A stretch of DNA of 62,386 bases from Streptomyces sp. TRM68367 (GCF_014495685.1 NZ_JACTVI010000050.1:1-62386); one strand, 5' to 3'; shown: positions 1 to 8,749, counted from the first letter of the stretch. The notes: generated by a model from the sequence alone, not told the origin. Translations and numbers: made by a program.

Positions 1-69
1 GAGCCGTGCCGCTATGCCTGAACGCGCTGACCAGCAACTTCACCACGCAGCACCTGCCAGGAGACCGAT

Positions 70-519
70 TTGCTGCGGAACCCGGGCCAGCCGATCGAGG
101 TCCCCGAGTACTCGACGACGCGCGAGACCATCAACAGGTGGATCAAGACCTGGGGGAAGGCCAGCTCGAAGGGCAAACTCAGCTACGTCTACCTTCAGAA
201 CGCCAGGGGTGAGTACGGCTACTTCGTTCTGAAGGGTCTCCCCGTCTCGTATTGTGCGCTGGGTACACCACCGTCGAAGACGAAATCGAGCAGCTACGGC
301 ATGGTCAACGTCCCGCTCCCGGAAATGGACGGCACCTACAGCGACGGGGCCGGGACCTGCAACACCTACTACGGCTTCGACGCCACCACGGGTGCCTACC
401 TGGAGTTCACCATCGGCATGAACCAGAGCTTCTTCCTCTTCGACCAGCCCGCAACGCTGCCGGAGTTCAGCTCCGCGTCCCAGATGGGACCCAGCTCGAT
501 CGAGGACGTGGATCCCTGA
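70..519 (+). CDS. Hypothetical protein, probably a frameshifted lipoprotein
   Basis: The frame opens at a TTG preceded by AGGAG about 6 bases upstream and encodes 149 residues. The mature-domain sequence looks well folded, with motifs such as VPEYSTT, YYGFDATTG and LFDQP. It resembles a small exported protein found in actinomycetes, but I cannot name a function. There is no signal peptide in this frame. In the frame one base away, the DNA at 6-56 encodes LTSNFTTQHL, which would join smoothly to QETDLLRNPG if one C near 57-58 were removed. I infer that the natural gene began left of the window and has lost its reading frame here, or that there is a sequence error. The short TTG start may be only an apparent rescue. 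Confidence 0.5.
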   Translation: MLRNPGQPIEVPEYSTTRETINRWIKTWGKASSKGKLSYVYLQNARGEYGYFVLKGLPVSYCALGTPPSKTKSSSYGMVNVPLPEMDGTYSDGAGTCNTYYGFDATTGAYLEFTIGMNQSFFLFDQPATLPEFSSASQMGPSSIEDVDP

Positions 520-529
520 CCGGTCCTTG

Positions 530-1198
530 TCAGCCTGTCGCCTGTCCGCTCTCCGAGCGTGGGAAGGAGACCTCGACCCTGCGGTTCTTCTTGCGGCCGG
601 CTTCCGTCGAGTTGTCGGCGATCGGGTACTGCTCCCCGTATCCGCGTACCTCGTAGGTGATCGCGGAGTCGTTCAGTTCTTGGTCGAGGACCTCCTGTAC
701 GGCGTTGGCGCGGCGCTTGGACAGGACGTCGCCGTGTGCTGAGGAGCCGAGGTCGTCGGTGAAGCCGAAGACGCGGATCCTTGTGGCGTTCTGGGTTTTG
801 ATCTCCTCGGCGATACCCGAGATCCGTGCCCTCGATTCGGCGCTGAGCTTCGCGCTGTCCTTGCTGAAGAGGACCTCGGCCTGGAGGGCGAACTTGACGT
901 TGGTGTTGGTGTCCTCGCGGCGTTCGTCGCCGGTCTGGTCTTCTACGACCGACTTGATGTCGAGGACTTTGGGGGTGGCCAGGGTGGCGCCCTCGGGGAG
1001 TTTGAGGTCCGGGTCGTTCCGGTCCACTTCGACGGGGGCGGTGGCTGTTGCTTCGGTGCCTGGGGGGACGCTTGGGCCGTCGGCGGCGTGGGCGGGGCCG
1101 GTGCCGTACAGGTTTGTGGCGACGATGACCGCGGTGGCGGTGAAGGTCAGTGCGAGGCGCACGTTTCGAGCTCGGGCTGGAGCCTGGGTGACGGTCAT
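530..1198 (-). CDS. OmpA-domain exported protein, end of the Tad operon
   Basis: This 222-residue protein has an N-terminal signal-like hydrophobic segment ending near AHAA (about residues 15-38). Its C-terminal OmpA/MotB-like domain covers about residues 100-220, with motifs VFGFTDDLGS, LSKRRANAV and GYGEQYPIAD. Such domains bind peptidoglycan non-covalently in other families. The ATG at 1198 is chosen because GGTGAGG lies just upstream; a GTG four codons earlier overlaps the preceding gene. The start region overlaps the stop of the upstream lipoprotein frame closely enough for translational coupling. It is the last gene of the Tad run, so I infer a wall-anchoring or pilus-associated role. 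This organism should lack an outer membrane, so the OmpA fold here must act on peptidoglycan. Confidence 0.85.
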   Translation of the reverse strand: MTVTQAPARARNVRLALTFTATAVIVATNLYGTGPAHAADGPSVPPGTEATATAPVEVDRNDPDLKLPEGATLATPKVLDIKSVVEDQTGDERREDTNTNVKFALQAEVLFSKDSAKLSAESRARISGIAEEIKTQNATRIRVFGFTDDLGSSAHGDVLSKRRANAVQEVLDQELNDSAITYEVRGYGEQYPIADNSTEAGRKKNRRVEVSFPRSESGQATG

Positions 1199-1206
1199 GG
1201 TGCACC

Positions 1207-1785
1207 TCACCCGGAGATCGTGATGGTTGCGGTGGAGAACGTCGGCAACTGGAAGTTGACCTCGGCGATGTCCGCGGGCGGGGCCGGGAACTGCATGAAG
1301 ACGGACACGCTGTCTCCGGACTTGAGGATCGACAAACCCGTGGTGGTCAACGGGCGGCCATCCGTGTCGCGCAGCACGTAGTACCGCTTCTTGCCCTTGG
1401 AGTCGACGAGCGTGGCGCCTCCCAGAGACCTTCCGTTCCTGATGATCTCCGTCTCGTTGCCGCTCAACGCAGCCGGAATCGGAGCACTCTTGGCCCCGTC
1501 GTTCTTCAGGGTGCCGTTCACCGTGACGAAGCCACCGGAGTCACGTTCCGCCGAGGTGATCTGGAGGAGAAGGCCGTCGGAACCCTTCACCTCGGCCAGC
1601 GGCTCTGCCGCCTGCCCCTCCTGAGCACTCGTCTTCGACCCACCGTTGTTCGAGGCGGATGCCGAAGTATCCGGCTTCTCGTCGTCGCCGCCCCCTCCAC
1701 ACCCGGCCACACCGAGGGCCAGGCCGGCCGCAACGGTCAATGCGACCATCCCCCTGCGGGCCTTCGTGGTGAACCGAATACTCAT
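1207..1785 (-). CDS. Lipoprotein of the Tad locus
   Basis: The product is 192 residues with a clear lipobox, LGVAGC, and acceptor Cys at residue 29. A Gly/Asp/Ser-rich linker follows, then a beta-rich domain containing VNGTLKNDG and YYVLRDTDG. The ATG at 1785 has a purine-rich stretch (GAAGGAAGCGGAG) upstream; earlier starts would bury the lipobox. It lies 16 bases after the TadG-like gene and its stop touches the start of the OmpA-domain gene. The downstream domain resembles DUF4352-like extracytoplasmic beta domains, but I do not assign a family. By position it is probably a surface component or assembly factor of the Flp pilus. Confidence 0.8.
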   Translation of the reverse strand: MSIRFTTKARRGMVALTVAAGLALGVAGCGGGGDDEKPDTSASASNNGGSKTSAQEGQAAEPLAEVKGSDGLLLQITSAERDSGGFVTVNGTLKNDGAKSAPIPAALSGNETEIIRNGRSLGGATLVDSKGKKRYYVLRDTDGRPLTTTGLSILKSGDSVSVFMQFPAPPADIAEVNFQLPTFSTATITISG

Positions 1786-1801
1786 GACTCCGCTTCCTTC
1801 A

Positions 1802-2416
1802 TCACTCGTCGTTCGCTGGTGAGTCGGCCAGGTGGACGTCGAAGAGGTCCTCGGGTTTCGGGAGAACGTCGCGATCATCCGGGTTCAGGTCCCAGTCCCG
1901 GTCCTTGCAGTCGAGCTGTGGCAGTACGTCGTCTCCCGTGCCTTCCGCGGGAGGTTCGAACGTACACAGGGGCTCGATCACGGCGGTGGCGGATGCCTCG
2001 GAGTGCTTGTCCTCCGTACCGGGGATGATCGAGTCTCCGACGGGCTCGTCGGTCTTGACCGTGACCGTGTAGCCCAGCAGGCCCTCCGGGTCGCAGTCCT
2101 GCATACCGGCTTCGTTCTGTGCGGCGAGCCGAGCCGCACGGTCGCACGCACCGGGGTCCACGTCCACGTTGCCGTCGAAGATGTCCTGCCACTTCGTCGG
2201 GTCGAGTACGTCCTCCAGCCACTTGCCCGCGAGTTGGTCCCGGGTGTCCTGCGCCGCCGCGAGTGCCGCCGCGTCGGCTGCCGTCTGGGCGCCGTTCCGG
2301 TTCGCCGCAGCCTGGCCGACCGCGAAGTAGGCGAGCGCGAGAAAGAGCAGGCCCCCCACCACCGTGATGTAGATGGGGAAGACCTGCCCGGCGTCGCCGT
2401 AACAGCGAAGCCGCAT
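1802..2416 (-). CDS. TadG-like pilus assembly protein
   Basis: The 204-residue protein starts with a short positive segment (MRLRCYGDAGQ) followed by a hydrophobic helix (IYITVVGGLLFLALAYFAVG, about residues 14-33). The segment after that begins NRNGAQTAADAAALAAA, which is typical of the TadG/TadE-associated 'Tad-like' family. The extracytoplasmic part contains several Cys residues and is acidic near its end. The Glu at +5 found in true Flp-type prepilins is missing, as usual for TadG. Its ATG overlaps the Flp stop (TGATG), which indicates translational coupling. It probably sits in the membrane as a minor pilin or assembly protein. Confidence 0.8.
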   Translation of the reverse strand: MRLRCYGDAGQVFPIYITVVGGLLFLALAYFAVGQAAANRNGAQTAADAAALAAAQDTRDQLAGKWLEDVLDPTKWQDIFDGNVDVDPGACDRAARLAAQNEAGMQDCDPEGLLGYTVTVKTDEPVGDSIIPGTEDKHSEASATAVIEPLCTFEPPAEGTGDDVLPQLDCKDRDWDLNPDDRDVLPKPEDLFDVHLADSPANDE

Positions 2417-2613
2417 CAGCCCCCAGTGACCTCGGCGATCTTCGTGGTGATCGCATCGAAAATAGTCTGACCGATATCCGTCCCCGTGATCGCCAGCACG
2501 ATCGCCACGACCACCGCGATGATCCCCAGATACTCGACCGCGGTCTGGCCCCTGTCGTTGCGGGCGGCGTGGGCCTTGAGGTACGTGACCGTGGTGTTGA
2601 TCCAGTTGTTCAT
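2416..2613 (-). CDS. flp: Flp-type major pilin
   Basis: This 65-residue protein has the hallmark type IVb prepilin signature. After a short leader, Gly22 is followed by QTAVEYLG, with Glu at +5 and Tyr at +6 of the mature protein. A single hydrophobic helix (IIAVVVAIVLAI) follows, and the C-terminus is short. The ATG at 2613 has AGAGGGGAAC upstream; longer starts add a non-conserved extension. The small size fits Flp pilins (roughly 50-70 residues). It would be cleaved by a TadV/CpaA-type peptidase and polymerised by TadA/B/C. No such peptidase gene is present in the window, so it must be encoded elsewhere. The decayed regulator immediately precedes it. Confidence 0.92.
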   Translation of the reverse strand: MNNWINTTVTYLKAHAARNDRGQTAVEYLGIIAVVVAIVLAITGTDIGQTIFDAITTKIAEVTGG

Positions 2614-2748
2614 GGCGTTCCCCTCTGGTGTCCGGCGATCGTTGAGCGCTGCGCCCGCAAGTCTTGCGAGAAAGGTAAGCGGAAATACCCGGAACACCAG
2701 AGGGTCCCCGGGCCCAATTCCGGGCCCTGGCCGAAAACCATCGCTGTG

Positions 2749-3447
2749 TCACCGCCGGTCAGCTCCGTACTGGGTGCGGACCCGGGCCGCGCCCAGCCAC
2801 TTGGCAGCGGCTTTCGCTGCGCTGATGAAGCAGCCGGCGGCGATCTGCTGGTTGTTCATGCCCGATGCGATGAGGTCCATGATCTCCGCCTCCCTCCCGC
2901 TCAGCTGGAACCGCGACCTGCATGACGACGACTGTCCCATATCTGGTTGCACTTGCGAAAGGCGTTCCGATAAATCGCTTGCAGTAGTTGGAGGTTGGAT
3001 GTTTGCTTGCGCGAGGGATGCTGTTGCAGTGAGGGTGAGGCACGGCAGCCAGCCCCGCTTGATGTCCCGTACGGCCTCCACCAGTTCGTTCGTCGTGAAC
3101 TCACCGTGGACCAGGTAACCGGCAGCCCCTCGGCGCACTGGCTCCCGGACCGTCTCCGACTCCCCCGGCATGCGTACGTCCAGGAGGATCACATCAGGGC
3201 GATGGCTGCGGGCCGCCTCGTGGGCCTCTTGGCCCTTCGCCGCCACGGCTGCAACCGTGGCCGAGGCGGGCGGGCAGGTGGCGCGAGCCTGCCGCATCCG
3301 CAGCGGAAGGAAACGGGAGACCGTCGTCAGGACACCGAAGCGCAACCCGCGCTCCGGTGACACCGTCACGGACTTTCCAGGCGGAAACGTCCGGAGTGCT
3401 GAGAGTTGCTGAGACTCTGAGCGTTCCCTCATCGACAGCACAATCAT
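2749..3447 (-). pseudogene. Decayed response regulator of the Tad locus
   Basis: A 232-codon frame starts at an ATG with a strong GGGAGGAGG ribosome site. Only parts of a NarL-type response regulator are recognisable. HRPDVILLDVRMPG is the receiver segment holding the phospho-acceptor Asp, but the beta strands before it are replaced by unrelated sequence. After MPG the text jumps to VRRGAAGYLVHGEFTTNELV, so roughly one receiver helix and strand are missing. The output domain begins normally (LSGREAEIMDLIASGMNNQQIA), but right after CFIS the recognition helix is lost and the sequence passes to AKWLGAARV. I infer two or three internal deletions that kept the frame open. The product could not bind DNA as a normal LuxR/NarL protein. 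It lies between tadC and flp. Confidence 0.7.
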
Positions 3448-3467
3448 CTTGTCCTCCTCCCGACGCC

Positions 3468-4355
3468 CTACTCCCCCGTCAACGAGCCGAAGTCGGTGCC
3501 CGAGCCCAGGATGAGGCCCGCGCCGAGGAGCAGCATGGTGGCCGGGACCATGAACGTGGTGATCATCATCGTGGCCTTGGGCACCGCCCGCGCGGCCTTG
3601 CGGCGGGCGTTCTGCGCGTCCGTGCGGCGCATGTCCTTGGCCAGGGACACCAGTGTGTCGACGATGGGCGCGCCCAACTCCTCGCCCTGCTGCAGCGCCG
3701 TCACGAACATGGCGACCTGTTCCGAGTCGTTGCGGCGCCGCAGCTCCGCGAAGGCCTGACGGCGGCTCATGCCCAGGTCCATCTGGCGGAGGGTGATGCG
3801 CAGTTCGTCCGCCCAGGGACCCTCGTACTTGGACGCCACACGGTCCAGTGCCTGACGGAAGCCCAGGCCCGCGCTCACCACCACCGCCAGCACGTCCAGG
3901 AAGTCCGGCAGCGTCCGTTCGATCTCGTCCTTGCGGATGCGGATCGCCGACCAGATGCCGACCTCCGTCCAGAACGCGCCGAAAGCGAGCAGGAGTAGGG
4001 CCACAAAGAACTGGCCGCGCATCAGGAAGACCAGGAAACCCACCGCGCCCAGGAAGCCGTAGACCGCCCGCCGCGCCGCGTAGCGGTCGATCGTCAGGCC
4101 GCCGGGGTTGCCCGCCAGGTCGATCTTGCGGCGGTACTTGGCCACCAGCTTGGGGCCCATCAGGCGCAGCACGGCCGGGGCGTAGCGCATGCCCAGGCGG
4201 TCGATCAGGGAGTCGACGGCTCCCGTGCGGGTGGCGCCCACCTCCAGGGCCAGCACCAGGTCGCCGGGCAGCTTCGCGTCCGCGCGGTACATGCGGATGC
4301 CGGCGAAGATGCCCCAGACTCCGAGGCCCATGAGCAGAGCTAGCAGCAGTGCCAT
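3468..4355 (-). CDS. tadC: TadC-like type II secretion system F family protein
   Basis: The 295-residue integral membrane protein has an N-terminal helix (residues 1-20), a central pair of hydrophobic helices (about 93-132), a cytoplasmic T2SSF domain (about 150-265) and a last helix (about 266-285). Characteristic T2SSF strings include LPDFLDVLAVVVSAGLGFRQAL and LRQMDLGMSRRQAF, cut here to their family cores. TadC and TadB form the inner-membrane platform on which the TadA ATPase acts. It follows tadB by 47 bases in the same direction, in the standard order of actinobacterial Tad loci. Confidence 0.93.
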   Translation of the reverse strand: MALLLALLMGLGVWGIFAGIRMYRADAKLPGDLVLALEVGATRTGAVDSLIDRLGMRYAPAVLRLMGPKLVAKYRRKIDLAGNPGGLTIDRYAARRAVYGFLGAVGFLVFLMRGQFFVALLLLAFGAFWTEVGIWSAIRIRKDEIERTLPDFLDVLAVVVSAGLGFRQALDRVASKYEGPWADELRITLRQMDLGMSRRQAFAELRRRNDSEQVAMFVTALQQGEELGAPIVDTLVSLAKDMRRTDAQNARRKAARAVPKATMMITTFMVPATMLLLGAGLILGSGTDFGSLTGE

Positions 4356-4402
4356 GGTTCCCCTCCCACTCCCTCGAACGTCAGCTCAGCCATGGATCCC
4401 CC

Positions 4403-5347
4403 TCACACGTCGATCCGCGACAGCCGGCGGATCAGCACGAAGCCGACGGCGTACAGCCCGAACGCGATCAGGACGACGGCCTGGCCGACCGGTGAACTCG
4501 TCATCCGCTCCAACGCCCCGTCCTTCACCCCGTTCATCAGGAACAGGGACCCCACGCCCAGCACCGGCACCGCGTACGACGTCATGCTGACCTGGGACAG
4601 CTGGGTGCGGATCTCGCGCCGGGTCTCCTTGCGCTCCTCCAGCGTCTCCGTCAGGTTCCGCAGCGCGCTCACCACCTGGCCGCCCGCCCGGTTGGCCAGG
4701 ACGAGCGTGCTGACCAGGACGACCAGTTCGCGGGAGGGGAGGCGCTCCGACAGTTCCTCCAGCGTCTCGTCCATGGACGCGCCGACCGCCAGCTGGGCCG
4801 ACACCTTGGCCAGTTCCTCGCCTGCGGGGGCTTCGAGTTCCTCCGCCGCCATTCCTATCGCCGTACGGAGAGCCAGGCCCGCGTGGGTGGCGTTGGCCAG
4901 GATGCGGGCCAGTTCCGGGAGTTGGTTGATGAACTTCTCGATGCGTTTCTGGCGCTGCCAGTTCAGGAACTGCACCGCCGCCCAGACGCCCAGCAGCCCG
5001 GCGATCGGGCCGAAGAAGGGCGCCAGGGCCGCCTGGCCGACCAGCCACAGGCCGGCGACGGCGGCGAGCATGGCGGCGAAGAACTCGCCGGGGGTGATGT
5101 CCAGGCCCGTGGCGGCCAGGCGCAGTTCCAGTTTCCGTCCCAGTTTCGTACGGCGCAGCCGGCGGTCCAGGGCGGGGAAGCGGCGCCGGCGGCCGCCGGG
5201 CGGGAGCTGGGGCGTGGCGGAGAGACGTTCGACGAGGGCCCGGCGCTGTGCCCGGCCCGACGCGTAGGAGTGCCCGCCCAGGACGGCTAGGAGGCAGGTC
5301 AGCAGGGAGACGCCGGTGGTGAGCGTGATCAGGGTCTGCACATCCAT
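4403..5347 (-). CDS. tadB: TadB-like type II secretion system F family protein
   Basis: This 314-residue membrane protein starts with a hydrophobic helix (about residues 8-27). A basic linker follows, then a helix pair near 88-125, a T2SSF domain around 145-275 (INQLPELARILANATHAGLA and ASMDETLEELSERLPSREL are family-like) and a terminal helix. It pairs with TadC to form the platform of the Flp pilus. It starts 15 bases after the TadA stop, so it is almost certainly co-transcribed and probably translationally linked. Confidence 0.93.
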   Translation of the reverse strand: MDVQTLITLTTGVSLLTCLLAVLGGHSYASGRAQRRALVERLSATPQLPPGGRRRRFPALDRRLRRTKLGRKLELRLAATGLDITPGEFFAAMLAAVAGLWLVGQAALAPFFGPIAGLLGVWAAVQFLNWQRQKRIEKFINQLPELARILANATHAGLALRTAIGMAAEELEAPAGEELAKVSAQLAVGASMDETLEELSERLPSRELVVLVSTLVLANRAGGQVVSALRNLTETLEERKETRREIRTQLSQVSMTSYAVPVLGVGSLFLMNGVKDGALERMTSSPVGQAVVLIAFGLYAVGFVLIRRLSRIDV

Positions 5348-5362
5348 GGATACGGCTCCTGC

Positions 5363-6700
5363 CTACCTGGCTTCTCGGGTGGCCAGCTGGTCTGCGGACT
5401 GGGCTACGCCGAAGGCCTGGGGGACGGGCTGGCTCGCCATGTAGAGGCGGTCCGCGGTGCGGCGCGGCAGCGGGAAGTGCTCGTAGGCGCCGTGGACCCG
5501 GCCGTCGGGCGTCATGGGCTGGGCGTGGAAGCGCGCGACCGTGGCCAGGCGGTACGGCTCCGAGCCGTGGCTGTCGACGATCGCGACCTCGGTGATGCGG
5601 CGGGCGCCGTCAGCGAAGCGGGTGAGCTGGATGATGACGTCGACGGCGCTGTTGATCTGGTCGTGCAGGGCTACGAAGGGGACCTCGACGTCCGACATGG
5701 AGGCCAGGGTCTGCAGCCGCATCAGCGCGTCCTCGGCGCTGTTGGCGTGCACGGTGGCGAGGGAGCCGTCGTGGCCGGTCGACATCGCCTGGAGCATGTC
5801 CAGCGACTCGCCGCCGCGGACCTCACCGACCACGATCCGGTCGGGGCGCATCCGGAGGGAGTTGCGGACCAGGTCGCGGATGGTGACCCGGCCCTTGCCC
5901 TCGACGTTGGGCGGCCTCGACTCCAGGCGGATCACATGCGGCTGCTGGAGCTGGAGTTCGGCCGAGTCCTCGATGGTGATGATGCGCTCGCCCTCCGGGA
6001 TCAGCCCCGAGAGGGCGTTGAGCAGGGTCGTCTTGCCGGTGCCGGTGGCTCCCGACACGATCACGTTGAACTTGGCCTGCACCAGGCCCGCCAGCAGGTA
6101 CACCATGTGCTCGTCGAGCGAGCCGAGGCCGATCAGCTCCTGGAGTGTGAAGGAGCGCGGGAAACGGCGGATGGTGAGGATGGCGCCGGTCAGGGACAGC
6201 GGCGGGATGATGACGTTGACGCGCTCGCCGGAGGGGAGGCGGGCGTCGACCATGGGGTTCGACTCGTCGACGCGGCGGTTGACCGTGGAGACGATGCGCT
6301 CGATCGTCTGCATGAGCTGGTCGTTCGAGGCGAAGCGCAGCGGCAGTTGCTCGACGCGGCCGCCGCGCTCCACGAAGATCGCGTCCGGGCCGTTCACCAT
6401 GATCTCGGTGATGGACGCGTCCTCCAGCAGCGGCTCCAGGATGCCGAGGCCCAGCGCCTCGTCGACGACCCGGCGGATCAGCTGGGAGCGCTCCACCGTC
6501 GACAGGACCGGGCCCTCGCGGCTGATGATGTGCCCGAGCACCCGCTCCAGCCGGGCCCGGCGCTCGGCCGCGGCCAGGGAGCTCATCTCCGCGAGGTCGA
6601 TCTCCTCCAGGAGCTTGGCGCGGTAGGAGGCGACCAGGTGGCCGTCCTCGCCCCGGCTGCCGTTCTCCTCGGGGGAGCTGATGCGTGCCCGCAGGCTCAT
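5363..6700 (-). CDS. tadA: TadA/CpaF-family pilus assembly ATPase
   Basis: The 445-residue hexameric ATPase has an N-terminal helical domain, the CpaF-type segment ITEIMVNGPDAIFVERGG, a Walker A motif GATGTGKTTLL near residue 215, an Asp/Glu box around ITIEDSAELQL, and a Walker B region near 283 (DRIVVGEVRGGE). His boxes such as SLATVHANS follow. It powers assembly, and possibly retraction, of the Flp pilus from the cytoplasmic face. Length and motif order match the family. It is 24 bases downstream of the second TadE-like gene. Everything needed for catalysis looks intact. Confidence 0.96.
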   Translation of the reverse strand: MSLRARISSPEENGSRGEDGHLVASYRAKLLEEIDLAEMSSLAAAERRARLERVLGHIISREGPVLSTVERSQLIRRVVDEALGLGILEPLLEDASITEIMVNGPDAIFVERGGRVEQLPLRFASNDQLMQTIERIVSTVNRRVDESNPMVDARLPSGERVNVIIPPLSLTGAILTIRRFPRSFTLQELIGLGSLDEHMVYLLAGLVQAKFNVIVSGATGTGKTTLLNALSGLIPEGERIITIEDSAELQLQQPHVIRLESRPPNVEGKGRVTIRDLVRNSLRMRPDRIVVGEVRGGESLDMLQAMSTGHDGSLATVHANSAEDALMRLQTLASMSDVEVPFVALHDQINSAVDVIIQLTRFADGARRITEVAIVDSHGSEPYRLATVARFHAQPMTPDGRVHGAYEHFPLPRRTADRLYMASQPVPQAFGVAQSADQLATREAR

Positions 6701-6724
6701 GGGTCCGTGCTCCTCGTTCGTGCC

Positions 6725-7093
6725 TCAGTGGTCGAGCGGCATGGTCGCGGTCTTCTCGGCCTGGCCGAAGTCCCAGCCGGGTACGACCGACGGGATGTCG
6801 ATCCGCGCGGTGACCTCGACCTCGTCGCCCAGCTGCGCGCTCGAACACCCCGTCCCGTCGGCCAGCCAGCCGCTCACCGCGCTCCGGCAGTCCTGCGCGT
6901 ACGGCCCGTCCAGCGACGCGCTGCGCGCCCCCGCCCGCGCCGCGGTCCCGGCCTGCTGGGCGACGTAGGCGACCAGCCCGAGCTGCACGGCCGCCATCGC
7001 GACCAGCACCAGCACCGGGATGAACCCGAGGTACTCGATGGCGACCTGCCCGCGGTCGCGGTGCCGGTCGTCCCGGCGGCGGCCGTACGGCAT
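6725..7093 (-). CDS. TadE-like minor pseudopilin (second copy)
   Basis: The 122-residue protein has a basic, Asp/Arg-rich leader ending at Gly15. The mature start QVAIEYLGFIPV has Glu at +5 and Tyr at +6, then a hydrophobic helix continuing to about residue 45. The extracytoplasmic part has two Cys residues that could pair. It starts one base after the stop of the other TadE-like gene and precedes tadA. By family it is a minor pilin that may prime pilus assembly. Confidence 0.88.
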   Translation of the reverse strand: MPYGRRRDDRHRDRGQVAIEYLGFIPVLVLVAMAAVQLGLVAYVAQQAGTAARAGARSASLDGPYAQDCRSAVSGWLADGTGCSSAQLGDEVEVTARIDIPSVVPGWDFGQAEKTATMPLDH

Positions 7094-7094
7094 C

Positions 7095-7490
7095 TCAGTC
7101 CCCCTTCTCTTCCTCTACGGCGCCCGCGTGGCCCTCGACCGTGAACGGGAAGGCGATCGCGCCCGGGAAGAGGACGGGGACCTTCAGCCGCACGTCGGCC
7201 GTCACGAAGCCGGAACCGCCGCAGGTCACCTGAGCGTTCCCGCTCCACGCCGCGGACAGATGCCTCCGTCCGGCGGCCTCGCACGCGGCCTGCCGCGCGC
7301 CCGGCGCCACCGCCGTGCCCGCCCGCACCGCCTCGTCGGCAGCGTTCCCCGCGAGCGTGAACGTGTACCCCACCAGCACGAGCTGCCACATCACCACCAG
7401 AGTCACAATGATCATCGGGGTCATGCCGAGGAACTCGATCGTGACCTGGCCCCGGTCCCGGTGCTCTGCCGGTAAGGCCCGTCCCCTCAT
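7095..7490 (-). CDS. TadE-like minor pseudopilin (first copy)
   Basis: The 131-residue product has a leader ending at Gly14, then QVTIEFLGMTPM with Glu at +5 and Phe at +6, followed by a long hydrophobic helix. The segment AGNAADEAVRAGTAVAPGA is typical of TadE proteins. The extracytoplasmic part has two Cys residues. The ATG at 7490 overlaps the TadZ stop as ATGA, so translational coupling is likely. Together with the next gene it gives a tandem pair of related pseudopilins with diverged C-terminal domains. Confidence 0.88.
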   Translation of the reverse strand: MRGRALPAEHRDRGQVTIEFLGMTPMIIVTLVVMWQLVLVGYTFTLAGNAADEAVRAGTAVAPGARQAACEAAGRRHLSAAWSGNAQVTCGGSGFVTADVRLKVPVLFPGAIAFPFTVEGHAGAVEEEKGD

Positions 7491-8740
7491 CCCCCACCGT
7501 CCTTCCGCCGCCGAAAGCTCAGCGACCCCCGGTCGCCGCGGAAGCGGCCCGCCTTTTGGGCGGCGCCCGCGGCCTTGACCAGGCCCAGTTCGCCCGCCAG
7601 CGTCCACAGGGCCTGTTTCACCGTGCTCTTGCTGTCCAGTTCGTGGACGCGGCCGGCGTCGACGGCGCTCTGGAGTTCCTTGAAGTGGGCGGGGATCGCG
7701 GTGGCGGCGACGGCGGTGCCGGTGATCTTCTGGATCAGCGGGGGCTGGATCTCGGTGCCGCGGGTGTGGCGGTTGACGACGACCGTGGTCTCCTCGGCCT
7801 TGCGGATCTGCAGCCGGTCCCACATGCGCACCGCCCGCTTGGCGCCCCGCACCGCGACCACGTCCGGGGTGGTGACCAGCAGGGCGGTGTCGGCCATCTC
7901 CACGGCCGCCGCGCCGGCGCCGCCGATCTGGGCGCCGCAGTCGATGACGACGACCTCGTAGCGGGAGCGCAGGGCGCTGACGATCTGGCGGGCGGCGCGG
8001 TCGGTGACGTCCTCGCCGCGTTCGCCCTCGCCGGGTGCGAGCAGCAGGGCGACACCGGTGTCGTGGCGGAAGACGGCGTCGGCGAGGACGCGCGGGGATA
8101 TGTCGGTGATCGTGGCCAGGTCGGCCACCGAGCGGCGGAACTGGACGTCCAGGTAGGAGGCGATGTCCCCGGTCTGCAGGTCGAGGTCGACCAGGGCGGT
8201 GCTGCGCCCGGAGGTCTGGGCGGCGAGGGCCAGCTGGATCGCCGTGAGGGTGGCCCCCACGCCCCCCTTGGCTCCGCTGACCGTGACGACCGTGCCCCCG
8301 ACGCCGGTGAACACGTCGGCTCCGGCGCCCAGGTGGCGCCGTACGCCCGCCGACCACTGGGCGACCGCCTGGACGCGGCTGGCGAGTTCCTCGTAGCTCA
8401 GCGGCAGGGCGACCAGGCCGCGTGCGCCGTAGTCCATGGCGGCCTGGAAGAGGCCGGGGCCGGCGTCCGAGGTGACGAGGATGACGCCGACGGCAGGGAA
8501 GCGCAGGGCGACTTCGCGGATGAGCTCCAGTGCGGGCACCGGGCCGATCCGTTCGTGCACCACGACGACCTCGGGCAGCTCGTCGACCGACTCGGCGGCC
8601 AGGCGGGCGAGGGTGTCGATGAGCTGGGTGGAGTCGACCACCGGAGCCACCGGCTCGGCGTCCGGGAGCTGGCTGAGCAGCGTCGTGACGGACCGGACCG
8701 CCTCCGCGTCGCCGACTGCCGGGAGGATCCTCGTGGGCAT
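7487..8740 (-). CDS. TadZ/CpaE-like AAA ATPase
   Basis: The 417-residue protein has an N-terminal atypical receiver-like domain (about residues 1-125). A MinD/ParA-type ATPase domain follows, with deviant Walker A SGAKGGVGATL near residue 150. Further family motifs are DLDLQTGD, VVIDCGAQ and the switch-like region LLVTTPDVVAVRGAKRA. TadZ/CpaE proteins position the Tad apparatus at a cellular site. A Lys/Arg-rich tail closes the protein. The start lies 9 bases after the CpaB-like stop, and its own stop overlaps the next ATG. Confidence 0.92.
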   Translation of the reverse strand: MPTRILPAVGDAEAVRSVTTLLSQLPDAEPVAPVVDSTQLIDTLARLAAESVDELPEVVVVHERIGPVPALELIREVALRFPAVGVILVTSDAGPGLFQAAMDYGARGLVALPLSYEELASRVQAVAQWSAGVRRHLGAGADVFTGVGGTVVTVSGAKGGVGATLTAIQLALAAQTSGRSTALVDLDLQTGDIASYLDVQFRRSVADLATITDISPRVLADAVFRHDTGVALLLAPGEGERGEDVTDRAARQIVSALRSRYEVVVIDCGAQIGGAGAAAVEMADTALLVTTPDVVAVRGAKRAVRMWDRLQIRKAEETTVVVNRHTRGTEIQPPLIQKITGTAVAATAIPAHFKELQSAVDAGRVHELDSKSTVKQALWTLAGELGLVKAAGAAQKAGRFRGDRGSLSFRRRKDGGG

Positions 8741-8749
8741 GCGGGCCTC

